Assembly (NCBI GenBank): GCA_963693305.1
Contig: OY855910.1
Span: 20,118,362-20,182,361 of the forward strand
Reading direction: 5' to 3'
From: Meandrina meandrites
Taxonomy: Eukaryota > Cnidaria > Anthozoa > Scleractinia > Meandrinidae
Length of the DNA: 64,000 nt
In this document: positions 57,220 to 64,000 of the stretch, piece by piece
Numbering within the stretch: the first letter of the stretch is position 1
How the letters are laid out: each line of letters opens with the position of its first letter
Notes under the pieces: generated by a model
Databases searched by the model: none
What the model was told of the DNA's origin: nothing
What the model saw: the letters and a program-made list of their open reading frames with translations, nothing else
Made by a program: the position numbers and the translations under genes

Positions 57220-58428
57220 TATTTTGGTGTGCAGTATTGCTGAGTAGTTTTACTCGCTTAAGTTTGCAGGATTTTTCTGTACGTGTAATTTGTAATTTAC
57301 AAAGCGAAATCATGATTTTGATTTGTGAAACTAAATAATTTAATTTTGTTTTCAAAATCCAATAATGAACATCACAGTTAACACCACTAACTAAAACAAA
57401 ACAGTTTGTCTACAAAATATTTAATAAACAATGTCTGTAAAAAATGTACAAACATGAACAGGTTTGAAAGCAGCATTAATTGAATTATAAACATTTACGG
57501 GAAGATCTGAAGAGTTTGATCCTATCATGAGTCAAATTCGAGCCCGAGTCAAGTTTGAGTCAATTTTTTTCACATTTTTATCAATAATATCATTTGACTT
57601 TACAGTTGATATTGTTGTCAAAAAATGTCAGATAGGTAAAATAAAATTCAGTAGTTTGCTTTTCAACCGGAGAAAGTCTTCAACTAGAGACGGATAGTTT
57701 CGCGCCATTTTTAGATTTGAAGCACTCACCCGCTGGCCCACAGTTGAAGATCTCGTTCGAAGATCATGGCTTCGAAAGGCAAGCAATATTTTTTCCTTTC
57801 GAATCTAAATCTAGAGCAGTTGCTAGGGAATTCCTGAAGACCAGTTTTAGTGGCAAGCCATTTTGGACCGTTTTGTAACGCTAAATGGTAAATTTTGTGG
57901 GGCAGGAAATACCTGCTTGAAATATTGACATTGTGCCTGCATAACTAGTGCCAGTCCTAAACCGCGAGTTGGAATTTAAAATCCCTAAACTTGGAGGAAA
58001 AAAGGAAGAGTTCTAAATTTTTTAAAGAATCGGAGATAACATAGCCTTCTTTATAATCCTACGTATGGGATTACCGTTTACAAGAAAGAAAAAAAATGCT
58101 ACTGAAGAAAGTCTGAAAATACGGGTGTTTATTATGTCATAACTTTTACAATAATGCAAATTTTGTAAAACCCATACGAAGCATTAAGCATGTGGACATT
58201 CTTTATCTATTGGCACTGATTTTAACTTTCAGTTTTATATGCCCTTTCAGTTTTAGGGTTTTTGTGACCACTGCGCAAGCGCAGTAGTCACTATTGCATT
58301 CATGTAAGATTTCCGAATGTAAGTAAGTAACAATAGAATATACTTCGTAGCCAATCAGCACAAATAAATACAGATCTTGTGGTCTCTTCGTGAACACTTC
58401 GTATCAACGATGACCTTCCGATGGCCCA
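57220..58428. other. Non-coding, nothing recognised
   Basis: AT-rich; a CGCAAGCGCAGTAGTCAC word near 58272. No gene. Confidence 0.45.
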
Positions 58429-58429
58429 C

Positions 58430-59335
58430 GATGTAAAACAAACATCTTGGCTTACTGCTTGTGTTTGGAAGGTGATCGATTGCTAGGTGAGTGTATTTAT
58501 ATTTTACAACATTTACTTCTCACAGCTTTCATATTTTGTTTCTAACTGATCAGCTGAAAGGTTTCGTGAGTATTTTTTAGCTTTAAGGTCGGTATATACG
58601 ATGAATTTCTATGGTGTTCCATCGTTTATATTTTACAGCGCGTGATAATCAACACGTATACGCTTGTGGCTCCATAAAGAACCCGTACGCTTGAGGATAC
58701 TCCGAAATTTCGAAGTACATAAGCTTGGTACAGGAAACTTTACTTAACTGAGGCTCTCCCGAGGAATATTAAGTCCTATTGTGGGATAATTAAGCTTCTT
58801 AACCCGACGGAGCTGTGATTATGCAGATGTAAGCTTCTTCCAATTGTTTATTCAACATTTGAGCGTGACAGCGTGTCCGTCTATCTTCGCGCTTCGCTTA
58901 TAATAATGCGAAGTCACCAAAAGGCTCAAATTAAAAGTTTGTTTCTTACTTGGTGAACGTTTATTATGATTGACTAAAAGTTTCACAGAAGATGAAGAAA
59001 TTGATGACAACATTTGCAGGGAATGTGTGATCTTTTGGATCACATTCAACAAAATGCCGACATAGCAGTGATTATGCAAATGTATCTTCCTCCAAGGTTT
59101 GTTTTGACTAGAATTTTTGACTCTCTTGTGGTCTTTGAGGTCGGGTAACAATTAAAGCTGTCCTTTGATGTGCTGCCGGACGTGTCACATAATCCTCGGT
59201 GGTTTAGACTGTCTGCGACGCAGGCTATGAGAAGTAAATGTTATAAAATATAAAAACACTCACCTAGCGATCGATCACCTTGCAAGATCACCTTCCAAAT
59301 AGAAGCAGTAAAACCACGCCAAGATGCTGGTTTTA
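58430..59335. mobile_element. Foldback repeat, about 0.9 kb
   Basis: The left arm about 58435-58530 (ATCTTGGCTTACTGCTT, GGTGATCGAT, CTAGGTGAGTGT) is inverted at about 59225-59332. The interior, about 700 bp, is non-palindromic, with an open minus frame (58852-59151) lacking a known domain. Confidence 0.7.
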
Positions 59336-59391
59336 CATAATTCGACAACAGTGCCTTATTTAAACTTTTTTACATGCATTTGCATCCACAT

Positions 59392-60757
59392 AAGGGACCG
59401 GTCATTATTTATGTAGGGGGGGGGGGGGGGAGGGAGAAAAGAAGGGGGGGGGGGTCAAGGCTATTTCAGATTGGCTAGAGGGGAGGGGGCTAAACTTTTT
59501 TATAAAGAAGTTTAGGGGGGGTAAGCAGTTTGAGGTAAACAGTATTGTAGGAGGTGTTCACTGGCCAATTTGGGTGAAACAGTTAAATAGTAGAGTGCAA
59601 ACACTATCTGTGAAACAGTAATGCTAAATTGTCTAATTTTATGCTAATTCTATTGTTTTCTTTTGCATAAACTCCACTATTATGTACAACTTAGTGAAGA
59701 GCCATAAGACTGCCGCCCAGGAAATGTTTTCAGAGGTCATAGGTCTGCACGGTTTCCCGTTACTAGATTTTTGACACCTCTGTATTTAACTTGTCATACA
59801 CAGGCCCGTAGGCTGGATTCTGTTGAGGGGGGTTCTTTTATTTTTTGGGAGGTATATTTTAGCTCCAGAGATGCGAGCTTCTAGGGGTGTTTGGGGGCAT
59901 GCCCCCCCCCAAGGAAATTTTGCAAATTTAGATTCTCTCAAGTGCAATTTCCTGCATTTTGAGATCGTTACAGAGGTGGGATACATTTTCCTTCAATATT
60001 AGCTCTTCGGAAAGTTATTTTCATTTTAAAAAATTCTGAAATATTCAGAAATGAGTGTGTTTATCTAGACAGTTTTCAAAACACAAATATTAAAATTACA
60101 TGCAGGGTGGATGAATGTACAAGAAATTGAAAGAATGATGAATTATCTGACATCAATCAACCAATCCAAAAGATAAGAACTTTTCATAATAATGCTAAAA
60201 TGTTGCGGCTTCCTCCAATAATCCCGGCAAGGAAGGTAGTCGTCCGTGTAATCGACCAGTCACAGTCTTTTGATTGTTTTGTGTGTAAATATTTTTTTGT
60301 CTTTTCAACCTCCCAAAATTGCCGACTTCAAACATTTTAAGGGGTTCGTTCAAACCCCTCGAACCCCCCACCCTACGGGCCTGATACGTATTGCTATAGC
60401 AGCTAGTCTCTGCTCATCCACATATGCAAGGTAAGTTTTTAGCTCTCAAAATGTTTGAAAAAGTGGCCACTGGTCCACACAATACGCCGATTTTGTGATA
60501 TAGTAGGTTAGTTCCATTGTTATGCAAAGTAGCTATTAAATCAGCTTATGATTGTATGTAGCATGCATTTAATAATTACTTAAGGCATATAAGAGGAGAT
60601 ATGAGGTGAGGGCAGGGGGGGGGGGGGGTCATCACGTAAATATTGCAAAAAGAGGGGGGGTCACTTGCTAATTACCTGGCCTGGTGGGGGGAGGCCCTAC
60701 AGAAATCTTGATCTTTCCAATATATTTTTCCCTCCCCCCCCTCTACATAAATAATGA
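59392..60757. mobile_element. Repeat element, copy 2 (partner of 4380-7865)
   Basis: It starts AGGGACCGGTCATTATTTAT and ends with a truncated inverse (CTACATAAATAATGA). G-runs are at 59417-59432 and 60617-60629. It lacks the 2.5-kb TTAA element of copy 1 (single TTAA at 59786-59789) but has gained its own insertion at 59801-60383. Confidence 0.8.
59801..60383. mobile_element. hAT-like MITE, 583 bp
   Basis: The 12-bp termini CAGGCCCGTAGG and its inverse are exact. Flanks ATACA and ATACG look like a short duplication, and copy 1 at 7485-7495 shows the undisturbed site. The CAGG start resembles hAT termini, but an 8-bp duplication was not confirmed. Confidence 0.7.
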
Positions 60758-60779
60758 TAATAATTTTTCTTATAGCGAT

Positions 60780-62790
60780 GAAAGCGTTTCAGAACACCGT
60801 CATGATCAGCTTCCTTCATTAGAGCACCTGCTAGAAAGGTAGGACAAGGCGTTCTGGATTTGTTGGAAAACGCTTCATCAAGTCTTGCAAAGGATCACAC
60901 CGTTGTGGAAACGAACTGTGTGGTTACTTCAGACAATTTAAGAAAGTGAACAGAGTACAATTTGAGAAAGGTTCTATCGTAAAATGTAGTACCTGTGGGG
61001 CCACTGCACAGTTTGTTCTGTGTCCTTGTAAGAAGATTTGGGAGTATCCCGATGGTGACGCAAAAGTAACTGTCTATCATTATGGGACCCATATGTGAGT
61101 ACCTATTAAGCGTGCCCCTTCAACCACAGCTGAAGTAACGGCGGCTATTCTACTCTCAAGGGCTCTCAAGCCAGAGAGATTGGTCAATGACAAGTTGATT
61201 GAAGCCATAGAAAAGGAAGAATCGTTACAAGACATTGAAGATTTGGCTGATAGTCTTGTTGACAGAAACGAACTCCGTCAAATGAAGTATACTGCTAAAG
61301 AGAAACTTGAACCGGTTGGTCATAGTTCTGACGCTGTAATGCAGTACAAGGAAAAAGTGCAAAAAGTGCTGCAAGATCCCTTTCTTATCTACAGAGTTGA
61401 CTGCAAAAGAAGAGTTGTTTTCAAGACAAGGAGCAGCTTCAACTTCCAATAGAGATGGATCGCAAGGGAAGGTTGAGCCTTGTCATGTCGATGGAAAACA
61501 CAATGACGCGACAGGTTATAACACAATTTCCCTCGTTGTCTACGACACAAATCTGAGAGAGATGACCAAAATTGCCACAATGGAGTACCTGTCAGAGGGC
61601 ACTTTTCTGGAGCTTTCTCAATTCAGCGTTAAAGCAGTAAACAGGGAACAACGAGTATGTGTTCAAACTGCACTTGTACCTTTTCGATGAGGGTGGTGGG
61701 TTTTGAGCATCACTACAAGAGAACCTTGGACTAGAGGAAGTTCAAAGGGTGGTAAGTTGTGAGCGCCACTGGGGGTTCTCGCTTGACAGGAATGCCAATA
61801 AACTAATCGGTGAAGATATCAAGGAAGAGTACAAATTCCTGTGTAGCACTGTGCTTAAGTCCTCAACAAGAAACATGTTTGACAAAGCAAAAGTAGAATT
61901 TGAGAAGTTAATTGACAAATATCCATTTCTAAACAACTGGTGGAAATGGTGGGATGCGCGTAGGTCTCATGTTTTTCATGCTTTTAAGCCTGGTTTCATG
62001 TTGCGAAGAGCAATTTAACGGAGGTTCATCACTCGCGATGGCATCATATCAGCGCAGAGAATCTCACAGGACGTAGCTGAGAGCATCTAGCTGAAGAGGC
62101 GGCTTGAAGGATATCGACTGGGTGCATACAGTGGAGGGCGTGGTCCTTCAGCCGAGAAACTACAATGAAGAAGGCATCTTGACCAGAAAAAACAAGTGGC
62201 TGAATTTTGCAAGGAGTTGCATGCCTATGTAGAGAGTGGCGACGAATTACACCTTCGTGAACCTGAGCGCTTCGTCGATGAAAAGTCTTCTCACTGACAC
62301 AATCCTTTCAGAAATGCAGGCCGAGTGGAAGAAGGGGCTTCTGCCGCAGCTGGGAAGTCAAATCTTGAAAAACGCCTCACCCCAAAAAGAAATACACGGA
62401 GCAGCAAGTTCCAGCAGTGCTTGAAATTGCCAAGAAATGCCGAAATTCATTTCATGTCAGAAAAATGAAAGTCAATGGGCAACACTCGCAGGAAGCGACT
62501 ATCATTCATACAACAGGCGCAACTTATACAGTGACTTTGGCAAATATGCCATTCTGTGACGGTTGTGAATATTGCATCAATCATGAGGTTTGCAGTCATA
62601 TTGTATGGGTTATGTTGTATGTGTACTCCTTCACCAAAGTGCACTACTTAACTGTGAGCTGGAGAGCATCTTTAAATCAACAACATGTGTACAACAGTGA
62701 TCACACCCGCTACGGCCACACCCGCTGCGGCCAAGGAGACACCCCTCACACCCAACGTCATGAAAGATTTTACAGAGCCAGATTATGAGA
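60780..62790 (+). pseudogene. MULE-type transposase with SWIM zinc finger
   Basis: In order: a Cys/His zinc-binding N-terminal domain (HRCGNELCGYFRQFKKVN, CSTCGATAQFVLCPCKKIW, 60895-61060; FLYWCH/MULE-like); a helical linker; the DDE-type core start HVDGKHNDATGY (about 61480-61515) with MTKIATMEYLSE; CERHWGFSLDRNANKL; NNWWKWWDARRSHVFHAFKP (about 61935-61992); and a C-terminal SWIM-like finger, CDGCEYCINHEVCSHIVWVM (62555-62612). Lesions: a stop at 61096-61098, frame changes near 61400-61480 and 61690, stops near 62018 and 62088, and more after. Such transposase genes are abundant in cnidarians. Termini were not identified. Confidence 0.8.
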
Positions 62791-63160
62791 AGGAGCAATG
62801 GTGCATTTCCCGAGTTGATTCAAAAGACAGGGCACCGTCATGTTCAAGTTGAAAATGCTCCAGACATTTCAAAAAGGGAGACTTTCAGTACAAGTTAAGG
62901 CACGCTGGATTCCACCAAACACCACCGGAGACACCTCCAAACTTCAGTCTTCTGACACCTCCTGCAAACATTAAAGTCAATGAGGTCGTAGGAGCCAGCC
63001 TCACCGCAGAAGATTACCAAACTGTACTTGAAGAGCAGTTACCTGTGGAATGGTTGCGAAACTGGTTTATTTCAAAGAACGAGGTCGCTATAGCCTATTG
63101 GGTTGCAAAGCATTTCTATTTTAAAAAACTTACAAAAAACTTACAAAAAACTTACATGCA
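62791..63160 (+). other. Possible 3' continuation of the MULE region
   Basis: Broken frames with words such as NPPETPPNFSLLTPP (about 62925) and VGASLTAEDYQTVLEEQLPVEW (about 62990-63055, read in one frame) suggest more degraded coding sequence, but the family was not confirmed. Confidence 0.35.
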
Positions 63161-63430
63161 ATAAGGTACAGTATTGTCCAAAAGAAATGCAAGCGACAGT
63201 CACTGAATATTGCACTTTGTTCTCGCGGTTTATCACGGATAAATCTGTGAAATATCGCAGGAATTGGCGAGTGTTGAAACGATAAATCAGTGAGAAATCG
63301 GAGCGATCTTTGCGATATATCACTGTGATGTCGTTCTAGTGAGAAATCGCTGCAACGATATCTCGCAGAGTAAAACAATATATTGTAGTGAAATATCGTC
63401 GATATATCGTAGTGAAGCCAAGTTCCTAGA
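63160..63430. repeat. Degenerate repeat of GATATATCG / GTGAAATCG words
   Basis: Imperfect repetition of TCAGTGAGAAATCG, CGATATATCG and GTAGTGAAATATCG. Open frames across it on the minus strand are repeat artefacts. Confidence 0.6.
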
Positions 63431-64000
63431 CTTTCACAAAGTCCTTCGACGCGTGGTTTAGGTATGTCACGTACGAAGGACTTTTCCAACTTGCAGCGCG
63501 CCAATTTTACCGACCCAAAAACGGGTCGGTGAATAAATTATGTCCACGGCCAATCAGAGTCGAGAATTCAAATAAAATATCATTCAAATGTAAATTGATG
63601 CTTCTTCACGCGTCATTTCTTGTCACGGCGAGGTCACATCATGCGGGCAGTGAATGAAGCGTTGAAAATTGCTCAGCAGGTCACGGGATACGAGTTGAAG
63701 GGGTATAGAATCGTAAAATCCAAGACTTGCCGAGACCCTCATTTAAAATCCGAGACCGAGACTTAACTATTTTTTTTTTCAAATCCGAGCGCGAGAAACC
63801 ACGATTAAAAAATCCGAGTGCCAGCCGCCCTGAACTAGAAATCCCTGAGCGCGAGACTATTACAAACGCTCTGCAGCTCTCTGTGTTGCTGTTGTTGTTG
63901 CCATTGCCTTGTAACGGTTCACACTGATTTTAACTTTCGCTCGGTTTGCGAGAGTCGGAGACTGCAATTTCAAATTTAAAAATTCGAGATACTGAGATCA
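63431..64000. other. Non-coding; CGAGACC-type low-complexity repeat
   Basis: AAAATCCGAGACCGAGAC and similar words recur at 63715-63860. Nothing else was seen. Confidence 0.45.

Overview
The window is eukaryotic and gene-poor. Only one ordinary host gene can be recognised: two minus-strand exons (50958-51176 and 15177-15402) of the ribosome-biogenesis WD protein PWP2/UTP1. Their donor and acceptor phases match, so nearly everything between them, about 35.6 kb, appears to be one intron packed with transposable elements. The mix of elements suggests an anthozoan cnidarian, possibly a stony coral. It includes Penelope-like elements, Helentron-type non-autonomous elements, MULE/SWIM transposase remains, Crypton-like (DUF3504) recombinase pieces, L1/Tx1-, RTE-like and CR1-like LINE fragments, and many AT-rich TTAA-flanked palindromes. 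The organism call is inference.

Layout. 1-3 kb: a dispersed repeat, a tRNA-like remnant, a Penelope 3' end with a hammerhead-like motif, and a hairpin MITE. 3-8.7 kb: a minus-strand Ty3/Gypsy pol relic split by a five-level nest of insertions. 8.7-15 kb: a CpG-rich patch, a minisatellite, a broken LINE (endonuclease and start of the RT) and a LINE 3' end. 15.2 kb: PWP2 exon. 16.2-36.8 kb: a TTAA-flanked palindromic composite whose left arm is split by about 11 kb of inserted DNA. That inserted DNA carries tandem units and three Helentron-like copies, two of them inverted around a 286-bp spacer, which makes a 5-kb palindrome. The composite also holds paired 10-bp minisatellites, an RTE-like LINE with a 13-bp target duplication, and a palindrome carrying two more hammerhead-like motifs. 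38.7-41.6 kb: a fourth Helentron copy, holding a Penelope element that itself holds a MITE. 42-49.7 kb: Crypton-like N-terminal exon, L1/Tx1 LINE, GC-rich repeats and a near-complete Crypton-like tyrosine recombinase. 51 kb: PWP2 exon. 51.9-60.8 kb: TTAA elements, tandem repeats, foldbacks, and a second copy of the 4.4-7.9 kb element that preserves the empty site of the 5-7.5 kb insertion. 60.8-62.8 kb: MULE transposase pseudogene.

No gene cluster or operon is present. The most informative signals are structural. Several insertions have their matching empty site elsewhere in the same window, which fixes their ends. Three Penelope-type ends share the plan of a hammerhead ribozyme with a palindromic (dimer-type) stem III. 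All comparisons were made by eye; no alignment or database search was run.
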